The notes beneath the pieces are model-generated. The model saw only the letters and a list, made by a program, of their open reading frames with translations, was not told the DNA's origin and did no database searches. This document shows positions 55,033-63,516 of a stretch of 64,000 bases of DNA, one piece after another. The stretch spans positions 248,001-312,000 of the forward strand of contig JADIZZ010000004.1 of assembly GCA_016704535.1 (NCBI GenBank), in the 5' to 3' direction. Within the stretch, counting starts at the first letter, position 1; each line of letters begins with the position of its first letter. Both the position numbers and the translations under genes were made by a program. Source of the stretch: Betaproteobacteria bacterium (GTDB lineage: Bacteria > Pseudomonadota > Gammaproteobacteria > Burkholderiales > Burkholderiaceae_C).

Positions 55033-56286
55033 TCACGACAAGGTGATGCGCGCGAACTTGCGTTTGCCGACCTGCACGACGAAGCAGCCCGCCGCCACCT
55101 TCAGGCCCTTGTCGCTGACAGCCGTGCCGTCGATGCGCACGCCACCCTGCTCGACCAAGCGCAGCGCCTCGCTCGTCGAAGGCACCAGGCCGGCCTGCTT
55201 GAGCAGGCTGCCGATGGCCAGCGGCGCGCCAGCGAGCGCCACTTCGGGGATTTCGTCGGGCACACCACCGGCGGCGCGGCGCTGGAAGTCGTCCTCGGCC
55301 GCCGCGGCCGCTGCGGCGCCATGGAAGCGCGCGGTGATCTCGCGCGCCAGCGCCACTTTGGCGTCCTTCGGGTTGCGGCCGCCCTGGACTTCGCGCTTCA
55401 GCGCCGCGATCTCCGCCTCGGGGCGGAAGCTCAGCAGCGTGTACCACTTCCACATCTGCACGTCGCTGATGCTCAGCACCTTGGCGAACATCGTGTTGGC
55501 GTCTTCGGTGATGCCGATGTAGTTGCCCTTGCTCTTCGACATCTTCTCGACGCCGTCCAGGCCTTCGAGCAAAGGCATGGTCAGGATGCACTGCGGCTCC
55601 TGTCCGTACTCGGACTGCAGCGCGCGGCCGACGAGCAGGTTGAACTTCTGGTCAGTGCCACCGAGCTCGAGATCGCTCTTCAGCGCAACCGAGTCGTAGC
55701 CCTGCATCAGCGGGTAGAGCAACTCGTGCACGCTGATCGGGCTGCCGGCCTTGAAGCGCTTTGTGAAATCGTCGCGCTCGAGCATCCGCGCCAGCGTGTA
55801 CTTCGCGGCAAGCTGGATCATGCCGCGGGCGCCCAGCGGGTCGCTCCATTCGCTGTTGTAACGGATCTCGGTCTTCCCCGGGTCGAGCACCAGGCTGGCC
55901 TGGCGGTAGTAGGTCTGCGCGTTGGCCTCGATCTGGTCGCGCGTGAGCGGGGGGCGCGTGGCGTTGCGGCCCGAAGGGTCGCCGATCATCGACGTGAAGT
56001 CACCGATGAGAAATATCACCGTGTGTCCCAGGTCCTGCAACTCGCGCATCTTATTGAGCACCACGGTGTGACCGATGTGGATGTCGGGCGCGGTCGGGTC
56101 CAGGCCGAGCTTGATGCGCAGCGGCTGGCCAGTGGCCTCAGCGCGCACCAGCTTCTTCACCCAGTCGGTCTCGGGCAGCAGTTCGTGGCATCCGCGCAGC
56201 GATACCGCCAGCGCCTCCCGCACGCGGTCGCTCAGCACCAGGGTGGGAAAAGGCAGGGGCGCAGACGGCGCATCAGGGAAGGACAT
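55033..56286 (-). CDS. tyrS: Tyrosyl-tRNA synthetase
   Basis: A 417-residue class I synthetase that charges tRNA-Tyr. The HIGH motif is HIGHTVVLNKM (about 67-77) and the KMSKS loop is VEKMSKSKGNYIGI (about 245-258); the C-terminal S4 domain EALRLVEQGGVRIDGT is complete. This is the TyrZ-like variant widespread in proteobacteria. Start ATG 56286 (MSFPDAPS); an upstream ATG at 56319 is in frame but less likely. Divergent from the M23 peptidase gene. Confidence 0.95.
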   Translation of the reverse strand: MSFPDAPSAPLPFPTLVLSDRVREALAVSLRGCHELLPETDWVKKLVRAEATGQPLRIKLGLDPTAPDIHIGHTVVLNKMRELQDLGHTVIFLIGDFTSMIGDPSGRNATRPPLTRDQIEANAQTYYRQASLVLDPGKTEIRYNSEWSDPLGARGMIQLAAKYTLARMLERDDFTKRFKAGSPISVHELLYPLMQGYDSVALKSDLELGGTDQKFNLLVGRALQSEYGQEPQCILTMPLLEGLDGVEKMSKSKGNYIGITEDANTMFAKVLSISDVQMWKWYTLLSFRPEAEIAALKREVQGGRNPKDAKVALAREITARFHGAAAAAAAEDDFQRRAAGGVPDEIPEVALAGAPLAIGSLLKQAGLVPSTSEALRLVEQGGVRIDGTAVSDKGLKVAAGCFVVQVGKRKFARITLS

Positions 56287-56505
56287 GAACGGTTGCTCGG
56301 TGCGTCTGTGCGGTGGCACACGGGTGGAGCCTTGGATATACTCCGGCGACCCTCCCGGGATGAGTGTCGCGGCGGCGCCTTTGGCTCAAGTCATATTCAT
56401 TCTAGTGGACGGGCCTGCCTGCCACCCCGGTCACACCGGTGCAGCAGGCCAATCGATCAACTCAGCCCGGTCCGCGCATTGCATGCGGGCTGCTGGCCTC
56501 TCGCA

Positions 56506-57891
56506 GTGACGCGCCGCACATTGAACGCCTCCACGTCCCGCACCCTGCAAGGCCTCCTCAGCTTAGCCCAGCGTCACCGCCACAGCCTCGTGGCCGGCGC
56601 CGTAGTTCTGCTGACGGGTTTTGGCGTCACCGCCATCGCCGTGGCACCTCTGGCCCCCGACGCCGCGGCGCTGCCCAAGCGCATGGTCTCCGAAGCCGTG
56701 GTGCCCGAAGGCATCGATGCCCAACTGCTGGCGCTGGCTGCGCAGGATCTCAGCCTGACGCGCAGCGACATCACCCGCGGCACCGACACCACCGAGAGCC
56801 TGTTCAACCGCCTGGGCATCAGCGACGCACAGGCGGCAAGCTTCATCCGCAGTGACGCCACGGCGCGCCTGCTGCTGACCGGCCGCGGCGGCAAGATGGT
56901 GCGCGCACAGACCGACAGCTACGGCCGGCTCCAGCAGTTGGTGGCTCGTTTTCCAGCCGAACGTGCCGAGTTGGCGCGCACCCACTTCACGCGGTTGACG
57001 ATGGAGCGGGTCGACGGCCGCTGGCTCGCCCGCCTGGAAGCTGCGCCTTTCACCGCGCAGTCGCGCCTGGCCAGTGGCAGCATCCGCAGCTCGCTGTTTG
57101 CCGCCACCGACGAGTCGGGTCTGCCCGACGCCGTGGCCGTGCAGTTGGCCGACATCTTCGCCACCGACATCGACTTCCATCGTGAACTGCGCAAGGGCGA
57201 CACCTTCAGCGTGGTTTACGAATCACTGATGGCCGACGGCGAGCCGGTCGCCTGGAACGAAGGCGCCGGACGTGTGCTGGCCGCGGAATTCGTCAACGGC
57301 GGGCGCTCGCATCACGCGGTGTGGTTCAGCCCGCCCGACGGCCGCGGCGCCTACTACGACATCGACGGCAGCAGCAAGCGCCGCGCCTTCCTGGCCAGCC
57401 CGCTGGAATTCTCGCGCGTGACTTCGGGTTTCGCGATGCGCATGCACCCCATTCTGCAGACGATGCGCGCCCACAAGGGTGTCGACTACGGTGCACCTGC
57501 CGGCACGCCGGTGCGGGCGGTCGGCGATGGCACGGTCGCATTCGCCGGCCAGCAGAACGGCTACGGCAACGTCGTCGAGATCCGCCATGCCAACGACCGC
57601 AACACGCTCTACGCCCACTTGAGCCGTATCGACGTGCGCAAGGGCCAGCGTATCGAACAAGGCCAGCGCCTGGGCGCGGTAGGCGCCACCGGTTGGGCCA
57701 CCGGGCCGCACCTGCACTTCGAGTTCCGCGTCGCCGGCCAGCACCAGGACCCGCTGCGCGTGGCCAAGACCTCAGAGCCGACGAAGCTGGACGCCAGTTC
57801 GCGCCCCCGCTTCACCGAGACCGTGGCGGCCGTGCGCGTCAAGCTCGACGTGGCGGAAACGCTGGCCGGCAGCCGCGTGACGATCGAGTAG
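56506..57891 (+). CDS. M23-family peptidoglycan metallopeptidase
   Basis: A roughly 461-residue cell wall endopeptidase with an N-terminal membrane anchor (LVAGAVVLLTGFGVTAIAVAPLA), a long middle region with an Opacity/OapA-like fold (TESLFNRLGISDAQ), and a C-terminal LytM domain. The zinc ligands are in HKGVDYGAPAGTPV (HxxxD) and GPHLHFEFR (HxH); NTLYAHLSRI is also conserved. The start is unclear: GTG 56506 (VTRRTLNAS) or TTG 56521 (LNASTSRT), neither with a good Shine-Dalgarno. The 219-nt gap from tyrS has a TATACT -10-like box at 56337-56342. Confidence 0.88.
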   Translation: MTRRTLNASTSRTLQGLLSLAQRHRHSLVAGAVVLLTGFGVTAIAVAPLAPDAAALPKRMVSEAVVPEGIDAQLLALAAQDLSLTRSDITRGTDTTESLFNRLGISDAQAASFIRSDATARLLLTGRGGKMVRAQTDSYGRLQQLVARFPAERAELARTHFTRLTMERVDGRWLARLEAAPFTAQSRLASGSIRSSLFAATDESGLPDAVAVQLADIFATDIDFHRELRKGDTFSVVYESLMADGEPVAWNEGAGRVLAAEFVNGGRSHHAVWFSPPDGRGAYYDIDGSSKRRAFLASPLEFSRVTSGFAMRMHPILQTMRAHKGVDYGAPAGTPVRAVGDGTVAFAGQQNGYGNVVEIRHANDRNTLYAHLSRIDVRKGQRIEQGQRLGAVGATGWATGPHLHFEFRVAGQHQDPLRVAKTSEPTKLDASSRPRFTETVAAVRVKLDVAETLAGSRVTIE

Positions 57892-57919
57892 GCGCGCGCA
57901 CCCCCCGGCGGGCCGCCCC

Positions 57920-59032
57920 ATGGCCTGGTACATCGGCCTCATGTCGGGCACTTCGCTCGACGGCGTCGACGCCGTGCTCGCCGAACAGTTGCCGGGCAGG
58001 CCGGCGCCTCGGTCGCACCGTCATGCGCACCGTGCCTTTCCAGAAGACCTGCGCGCGGAATTGCTGGCGCTCAACCGCAGCGGACCCGACGAACTGCACC
58101 GCGCCGCACTGGCGGCCAACGCCTTGGCAACTGTGTATGCCGAGCTGGTGCAAGTACTGCTGACCGGTGCCGGGCTGCGCGGAGGTGACGTGCGCGCCAT
58201 TGGCGCGCACGGGCAGACCGTCCGACATCGCCCGGGCGCCTTCGACGGTACGGGCTACACGCTGCAGCTGATGAACGGCGCGCTCTTGGCCGAGCTGTGC
58301 AGCATCGACGTCGTGTGCGACTTCCGCAGCCGCGACGTCGCTGCCGGTGGCCAAGGTGCACCGCTGGTGCCGGCTTTCCATGCCGCCTGCTTCGGTGCCC
58401 CGGGCCTGCACCGCGCGGTACTGAATCTAGGCGGCATCGCCAATCTCACGCTGCTGCCGGCCGGCGGTCCGGTGCGGGGCTTCGATACCGGCCCAGCGAA
58501 CGTGCTGATGGACGCCTGGTGCCAGCGCCATCGAGGCCAAGCCTACGATGCCGGCGGTGAATGGGCCGCCAGCGGAACAGTAGATACGGCTTTGCTGGAG
58601 CGCTGGCTGACGGAACCCTACTTTGCTCTTCCGCCGCCCAAGAGCACCGGCCGCGATCTCTTCGACATCGCCTGGGTGGACGCAAAGCGGGGCTCGGATG
58701 GCGCCACGCCCCGTGACGTGATGGCCACGCTGGCCGAACTGACTGCCTGCACCGTAGCCGAAGCACTGCTGCAGCACGCTCCGGCCACGGCCGACCTTTT
58801 CGTGGCCGGTGGTGGTGCCTTCAACGCGCACTTGCTTGGCCGACTGGCCGCATTGCTGCCCAGCGTAAGGGTGCAGACCAGCTCGGCACTGGGCGTGCCA
58901 CCCGATCAGATGGAGGCTCTGGCGTTCGCGTGGCTGGCCCATGCGCACGTTGAGCGGCAGCCAGGCAATCTGCCGGCCGTCACGGGTGCGCTCGGTCCTC
59001 GCGTTCTGGGGGCGCTTTTCCCGGCGGCTTGA
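57920..59032 (+). CDS. anmK: Anhydro-N-acetylmuramic acid kinase
   Basis: A 370-residue kinase that recycles 1,6-anhydro-MurNAc to MurNAc 6-phosphate after peptidoglycan turnover. Signature: GLMSGTSLDGVDAV (residues 6-19), VRAIGAHGQTVRHRP, LNLGGIANLTLLP, RGFDTGPANVLMDAW and VAGGGAFNAHLL. It lies 28 nt after the M23 endopeptidase, matching a joint role in cell wall turnover and recycling. Convergent with erpA. Confidence 0.96.
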   Translation: MAWYIGLMSGTSLDGVDAVLAEQLPGRPAPRSHRHAHRAFPEDLRAELLALNRSGPDELHRAALAANALATVYAELVQVLLTGAGLRGGDVRAIGAHGQTVRHRPGAFDGTGYTLQLMNGALLAELCSIDVVCDFRSRDVAAGGQGAPLVPAFHAACFGAPGLHRAVLNLGGIANLTLLPAGGPVRGFDTGPANVLMDAWCQRHRGQAYDAGGEWAASGTVDTALLERWLTEPYFALPPPKSTGRDLFDIAWVDAKRGSDGATPRDVMATLAELTACTVAEALLQHAPATADLFVAGGGAFNAHLLGRLAALLPSVRVQTSSALGVPPDQMEALAFAWLAHAHVERQPGNLPAVTGALGPRVLGALFPAA

Positions 59033-59092
59033 GTCCCAGGAGGGCGCTAGGGTGGGCAGCCTGCAAAGCAGGAATGCCGCGGAGCCTGGACG

Positions 59093-59467
59093 TCAGGCCG
59101 AAAAAGACGAACCGCAGCCGCAGGTGGTCGTGGCGTTCGGATTCTTGATGACGAACTGGGCACCCTGCAGATCTTCCTTGTAGTCGATCTCGGCGCCACC
59201 CAGGTACTGCAGGCTCATGGCGTCGATCAGCAGAGTGACGCCGTTCTTGGTCATCTGCGTGTCGTCGTCATTGACCACTTCATCGAAGGTGAAGCCGTAC
59301 TGGAAACCGGAACAGCCCCCGCCTTGCACGAAGACACGCAGCTTCAGTTCAGGGTTGCCCTCTTCGGCCACCAGGTCGGCCACCTTGGCAGCCGCGCTGT
59401 CGGTGAAGATCAGGGGCGCAGGCATCTCGACGACAGCAGGGGCAAGGGCTTCGGCCATGGCATTCAT
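59093..59467 (-). CDS. erpA: Iron-sulfur cluster insertion protein
   Basis: A 124-residue A-type Fe-S carrier. The three Cys ligands are in FVQGGGCSGFQYGF and the C-terminal TTCGCGSSFSA. It donates clusters to apoproteins of respiration and isoprenoid synthesis. AGGAG precedes ATG 59467. An RNA-level dyad GCGTCGTTCGACGC lies 32-45 nt upstream. Confidence 0.95.
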   Translation of the reverse strand: MNAMAEALAPAVVEMPAPLIFTDSAAAKVADLVAEEGNPELKLRVFVQGGGCSGFQYGFTFDEVVNDDDTQMTKNGVTLLIDAMSLQYLGGAEIDYKEDLQGAQFVIKNPNATTTCGCGSSFSA

Positions 59468-59489
59468 TGGTGTCTCCTAACGGCGGGTC

Positions 59490-59693
59490 TCAAGCGTCGT
59501 TCGACGCGAAAAATATCGGGGCTGGCGCATACACGAGCCCCTCCACTTTAGCCCGGATGATCACATGGCTGGCCTTCACCTTCACGTGCACGCGGCCATT
59601 CTCGTTATCGGCGGCGGCTGACGGCACCGAACCACGCTCAAGGGCTGCCGGGGGAGGCCCGTCCGCAAGGGACGGTGCCAGCCCCAGGAGCAT
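59490..59693 (-). CDS. Possible small coupled ORF after rpsI
   Basis: A 67-codon open frame whose ATG overlaps the rpsI stop as TGATG. The peptide is Pro/Ala-rich at first (PSLADGPPPAALERG), then has a beta-like stretch RVHVKVKASHVIIRAKVEGLV. I know no family for it. The frame lies in the rpsI-erpA spacer and may simply be chance, because the region also has hairpins (CCGTCC-GCAAG-GGACGG near 59660-59676). Reported with low confidence. Confidence 0.25.
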   Translation of the reverse strand: MLLGLAPSLADGPPPAALERGSVPSAAADNENGRVHVKVKASHVIIRAKVEGLVYAPAPIFFASNDA

Positions 59694-60085
59694 CAGCGCT
59701 TGCTGAACTGCTTGCGGCGACGGGCGCCGTGCAGGCCGACCTTCTTGCGTTCGACTTCGCGCGCGTCGCGCGTCACGAAGCCAGCGCGGCTGAGATCGGG
59801 CTTCAGCGCGGTGTCGTAGTCGATCAGCGCGCGGGTGATGCCATGACGCACCGCGCCGGCCTGGCCGGATTCACCGCCACCGTGCACGTTGATCTTGATG
59901 TCGAAGGCCTCGTTGTTGCCCGTGAGCAGCAGGGGCTGGCGCACGATCATGATCGAGGTCTGCCGACCGAAATACTCATCGATGGTCTTGCCGTTGATGA
60001 GAATCTGGCCGGTGCCCTTCTTGATGAAGACGCGAGCCACGCTCGACTTGCGACGGCCGGTGCCGTAATTCCAAAGTCCGATCAT
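59693..60085 (-). CDS. rpsI: 30S ribosomal protein S9
   Basis: A 130-residue S9 protein. GTGRRKSSVARVFIKKGTG near the start, VHGGGESGQAGAVRHGITRAL in the middle and the basic tail ARRRKQFSKR are diagnostic; the tail reaches the P-site tRNA. ATG 60085 is 10 nt after the rplM stop, giving the standard rplM-rpsI operon. An in-frame extension to 60151 runs into rplM. Confidence 0.97.
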   Translation of the reverse strand: MIGLWNYGTGRRKSSVARVFIKKGTGQILINGKTIDEYFGRQTSIMIVRQPLLLTGNNEAFDIKINVHGGGESGQAGAVRHGITRALIDYDTALKPDLSRAGFVTRDAREVERKKVGLHGARRRKQFSKR

Positions 60086-60095
60086 TGCTGCGTCC

Positions 60096-60524
60096 TCAAA
60101 TCTCGAGCGGTTTGGGCTGCTGGGCGGTGTGCGGGTGAGTGTCACCGGCATAAACCTTCAGCTTCTTGACCATCGCGTAACCCAGCGGGCCCTTGGGCAG
60201 CATGCCCTTGACGGCCTTCTCGAGCGCGCGGCCGGGGTGCTTGGCCTGCATGTCCTTGAAGGGCGTGGCGGTGATGCCGCCGGGATAGCCGGAATGCCGG
60301 TAGTAGATCTTGTCGGTGGCTTTGGCGCCGGTGACACGGAGCTTGTCGGCATTGACGACGATGATGAAATCACCGGTATCGACGTGAGGCGTGTAAATGG
60401 CCTTGTGCTTGCCGCGCAAACGGCGTGCTGCTTCGCTGGCAACACGTCCGAGCACCTTGTCGGTGGCGTCAATCACAAACCACTCGTGCGTCACTTCGGC
60501 CGGCTTGGCGCTGAAGGTCTTCAT
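60096..60524 (-). CDS. rplM: 50S ribosomal protein L13
   Basis: A 142-residue L13 protein. KVLGRVASEAARRLRGKHK, DFIIVVNADKLRVTG and YRHSGYPGGITATPF are conserved marks, with LEKAVKGMLPKGPLG further on. Start ATG 60524 (MKTFSAKPAEV). The 5' leader is about 220 nt and begins with a stable hairpin. Confidence 0.97.
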   Translation of the reverse strand: MKTFSAKPAEVTHEWFVIDATDKVLGRVASEAARRLRGKHKAIYTPHVDTGDFIIVVNADKLRVTGAKATDKIYYRHSGYPGGITATPFKDMQAKHPGRALEKAVKGMLPKGPLGYAMVKKLKVYAGDTHPHTAQQPKPLEI

Positions 60525-60760
60525 GAGAGTCTTTCGAAATGCGCGCTGCATTTGCAGCCCGCGGGACATCGGCAAACAGATGGCCGCACAGCACTTCGGC
60601 GTCCTTCGACACCGCAACCCTTCGACTCCCTTGGCACCGCTCGTTCGGGCGGCCTCGCAGGGCGGGGGAGGACGGCATGCGCGCGCCCGATGGGCGGTCA
60701 GCACAAGCCGCGGCTGCACGGTTTCTTTCCCGGCCGAATTCGGGAAAGCCTGCGAGTATA
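60525..60760 (-). promoter_or_regulatory. rplM-rpsI promoter and long structured leader
   Basis: Read on the minus strand, a good -10 box GGATATACT (TATACT at 60760-60755) is present; no clear -35 is seen. A transcript would start near 60748, exactly where a perfect 8-bp stem CTTTCCCG/CGGGAAAG with an 8-nt loop lies (60725-60748). The leader then runs about 200 nt to the rplM ATG. A structured leader fits autogenous control by a ribosomal protein, which is known for rplM in other bacteria, but this leader has not been matched to a known class. Nothing else is seen in 60525-60724. Confidence 0.5.
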
Positions 60761-60836
60761 TCCGGAGCCGACAGGTCTTGGGGCTATGGGCTGACAAACG
60801 AACGCAAGACAGCGCCCCGCAGAACTGAGCGTCGCA

Positions 60837-60855
60837 CCTAGGGTTTTCACCTAGG
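60837..60855 (+). promoter_or_regulatory. CCTAGG-N7-CCTAGG dyad over the GNAT ribosome-binding site
   Basis: Two CCTAGG hexamers (60837-60842 and 60850-60855), each itself palindromic, in the direct context CACCTAGG repeated with 13-bp period. The second overlaps the Shine-Dalgarno AGGA of the GNAT gene (ATG 60864). CTAG is rare in GC-rich proteobacterial DNA, so two in 13 bp is unusual and suggests a binding site. Confidence 0.5.
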
Positions 60856-60863
60856 ATGGACCG

Positions 60864-61526
60864 ATGTCTGCCAAATCATCCCTCGCCGTCACGCCCCAGG
60901 CCCGACCGGCCGAGCCTCCAGGCAAGGACGTGGCCACACGTACTCGGCACTGGGTTCCCATCCGAACCCTGCACGCCGGCCACCGCGCCAAAGTGCAGGC
61001 TCACCTGCTGGCCCTGAACGACGAGGACCGCGCCACGCGTTTCGGCCACGCGATCAGCGACGAACGCATCGCGCACTACGCCGAACAGATCGACTTCGAT
61101 CGCGACCGCGTCTTTGGCACCTTCGACCGCAGGCTCGAATTGCTCACGCTGGCCCACTTGGCGCTGGACCGTGAACACGGCGTTGCCGAATTTGGTGTCT
61201 CGGTGCTGCCGCGTGCACGTGGACGTGGGCTGGGTACGCGCTTGTTCGCGCACGCCGTCATGCACGCGCGCAATCGCGGCGTACACACGCTCTACATCCA
61301 TGTGGCGCGCGACAACACACAGATGATGGCCATCGTTCAGCACGCTGGCGCCGTGATCGACTTCGAAGGCAGCGACGCGACGGCCGAGCTGCCGCTGCCG
61401 GCACTCACGTTGGGCACGCAGATCGAAGAGCTGCTTGCCAACCAGGCGGCCGCCGTGGACTTCCGCTTCAAGCGACATGCCTTGGAGCTCGATGCACTGA
61501 GGCCGGGCTTGCCCCCAGAGTCCTGA
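60864..61526 (+). CDS. GNAT-family N-acetyltransferase
   Basis: A 220-residue protein with a GNAT fold. The acetyl-CoA pyrophosphate loop is VSVLPRARGRGLGTRLFAHAV (about 112-132, R/QxxGxG type), and the strand/helix that follows is LYIHVARDNTQMMAIVQHAGA. An N-terminal basic region (TRHWVPIRTLHAGHRAKVQAH) precedes it. The substrate is unknown. A CCTAGG dyad overlaps its ribosome-binding site. Confidence 0.87.
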   Translation: MSAKSSLAVTPQARPAEPPGKDVATRTRHWVPIRTLHAGHRAKVQAHLLALNDEDRATRFGHAISDERIAHYAEQIDFDRDRVFGTFDRRLELLTLAHLALDREHGVAEFGVSVLPRARGRGLGTRLFAHAVMHARNRGVHTLYIHVARDNTQMMAIVQHAGAVIDFEGSDATAELPLPALTLGTQIEELLANQAAAVDFRFKRHALELDALRPGLPPES

Positions 61527-61681
61527 ATCAGGGGGAAGTCGCGGGCACTCGGCCCACGGCGCGGAGCGTTACCATGCCCTTGCAGTTCGCCCGCCGCGGC
61601 GCCACGCGCGCGCATGCAGACTGCAGCACTCCGGCCTACACCCCACGCGTCACGCCAGCACATCCGTCCGCCGCGCCACCC

Positions 61682-62383
61682 ATGCCGATTCTTGACATCT
61701 GGTCCCTCGCGGGGCTTGCGATCGCGCTGCTGCTCGGTGTGGTCCTGCTGGTCCTGCGTTGGCGCCGCAAGACGTCCACACCCGAGTTGCCCAACGATTG
61801 GGCGCTGACGGCCCGGCCGGTGTTCAGCACCGAGGAAAAGCGCCTCTACCGTCAATTGCGCGACGCCCTGCCCCACCACATCGTGCTGTCCAAGCTGCCG
61901 TTGGTGCGCTTCTGCCAGCCGACGCACGGCGACCAGGTGCGTTACTGGTACCGGCTGCTGGGCAGTGCCCATGTCACCTTCGCGATATGCAGCACCAGCG
62001 GCCGTGTGCTCGCGGCCGTCGACCTCGAGGCCGAGCGGAGCACGCCGTCGCGGGCTCAGCAGATCAAGCAGTCCGTGCTGGACGCCTGCCGTGTGCGCTA
62101 CCTGCGCTGTGGCCCGGACAAGCTGCCGTCGGCAGCGGTACTGCAGAACCTGCTGCCGCTGCCCGCGCTGACGGCGCGCATGGCCTCGGTGCCGCTGCCA
62201 ATGGCCCATTCGCGCGAGCGCCTGACCAGCACGGTGAGGTCGCGCCGCCAGGAACGCACCAACCTCTGGCAGGACAGCACCTTTGCCGACTCGCGCTACA
62301 GCTCGCTGCTGCCGCCGCTGGACCTGGGCGAAGACGCGGGCAATGCGCCGGGCAGCAGCCGGCCGTTTCCGCTGAAGCATTGA
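61682..62383 (+). CDS. DUF2726-like protein with N-terminal membrane anchor
   Basis: A 233-residue protein: one hydrophobic helix (LAGLAIALLLGVVLLVLRW, about 8-26), then a DUF2726-like domain with STEEKRLYRQLRDALPHHIVLSKLPLVRFCQP, AAVDLE and KQSVLDACRVRYLRC. The family has a restriction-endonuclease-like core in some members, but catalytic residues cannot be confirmed here. ATG 61682 (MPILDIWSL) begins at the anchor. Its stop adjoins the GTG of the SrkA-like gene, so the two are coupled. Confidence 0.7.
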   Translation: MPILDIWSLAGLAIALLLGVVLLVLRWRRKTSTPELPNDWALTARPVFSTEEKRLYRQLRDALPHHIVLSKLPLVRFCQPTHGDQVRYWYRLLGSAHVTFAICSTSGRVLAAVDLEAERSTPSRAQQIKQSVLDACRVRYLRCGPDKLPSAAVLQNLLPLPALTARMASVPLPMAHSRERLTSTVRSRRQERTNLWQDSTFADSRYSSLLPPLDLGEDAGNAPGSSRPFPLKH

Positions 62384-63484
62384 GTGGACTACGCCGACCT
62401 GGACCCTCAGCAGGTTCTGGATGCGCTCGACGCCGTGGGCCTGCGAGGCGACGGTCGCGTGCTTCAGCTGAATTCCTACGAGAACCGCGTCTTCCAGGTC
62501 TTCCTCGAAGAGCCCTGTCAAGGCCACGCCGCGGTGGTGGCCAAGTTCTACCGCCCCGGGCGCTGGAGCGACGCGCAGATCCTCGAGGAACATGCCTTCG
62601 CGCTGGAACTGGCTGCGGCCGAGGTGCCGGTGGTTCCGCCGCTGGTGCTGGGCACCGCTGCACCCGGCGTGCAGCTGCTCGGCACGCCGCCGACGCTGGC
62701 CTGCGGCTTCGGCCACCGCTACACCGTGGCTGCGCGCTGCGCCGGCCGCGAGCCTGAGCTGGAGGACCCGGCGGCGCTGCGCCAGCTCGGCCGCTTCATC
62801 GGTCGGCTGCACGAAGTCGGCCGCCAGCGGCCCTTCCAGCACCGTCATCACCTCGACCCACGCGCCGACGGCCAGCGCGCGATGCAGTTGCTGCTGGACG
62901 GCGGCTTCGTGCCCGACACCGAACGCACGGCCTGGGAACCGGCCTGCGCGCGCGCGCTGGACGCGGTAAACACCGCCTTCGAGACCCACTTCTCGGCAAG
63001 CGCACCGCTGATCACACTGCGCCTGCACGGCGACTGCCACCTGGGCAACGTGCTCTGGCGCGACGGCGCGCCGCACATGGTCGACCTCGACGACGCCATG
63101 CAGGGCCCGGCCGTGCAGGACCTGTGGATGCTGGTCTCGGGCGACTACCGCACCATGGCGCAGCAGCTCGACACCCTGCTGGAAGGCTACGAACAGTTCA
63201 GCGCCTTCGACGACCGCGAACGGGCCTTGATCGAGCCGCTGCGCACGCTGCGCATGGTGCGCCACAGCGCCTGGCTGGCGGCGCGCTGGGGCGACCCCAC
63301 CTTCCCGCTGAACTTCCCCTTCTTCGGCACCGCCGCCTACTGGAACCAGCAGACGGCGCAGTTGCGCGAACAGCTGGAGGCGATGGCCGCGACCGCCGCC
63401 GTGGCCGGCGTCACCGCGCCACGCCAGCGCTGGGCCAACGACGACGGCGAGGACGTGAACTTCGACGGTGACGGCTTTGCCTGA
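62384..63484 (+). CDS. srkA: SrkA/YihE-like stress response Ser/Thr kinase
   Basis: A 366-residue aminoglycoside-phosphotransferase-fold kinase of the SrkA (YihE/RdoA) family, which protects cells from programmed death under stress. SYENRVFQVFLEE and VVAKFYRPGRWS (Lys for ATP) come first, the catalytic loop is LRLHGDCHLGNVLW and the metal Asp is in MVDLDDAMQGPAVQDLW. The start is GTG 62384 directly after the previous stop. Length is slightly above the E. coli protein. Confidence 0.92.
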   Translation: MDYADLDPQQVLDALDAVGLRGDGRVLQLNSYENRVFQVFLEEPCQGHAAVVAKFYRPGRWSDAQILEEHAFALELAAAEVPVVPPLVLGTAAPGVQLLGTPPTLACGFGHRYTVAARCAGREPELEDPAALRQLGRFIGRLHEVGRQRPFQHRHHLDPRADGQRAMQLLLDGGFVPDTERTAWEPACARALDAVNTAFETHFSASAPLITLRLHGDCHLGNVLWRDGAPHMVDLDDAMQGPAVQDLWMLVSGDYRTMAQQLDTLLEGYEQFSAFDDRERALIEPLRTLRMVRHSAWLAARWGDPTFPLNFPFFGTAAYWNQQTAQLREQLEAMAATAAVAGVTAPRQRWANDDGEDVNFDGDGFA

Positions 63485-63516
63485 AGCCGCCCCGTCGGGC
63501 ACGTCGCCCGAGCCGG

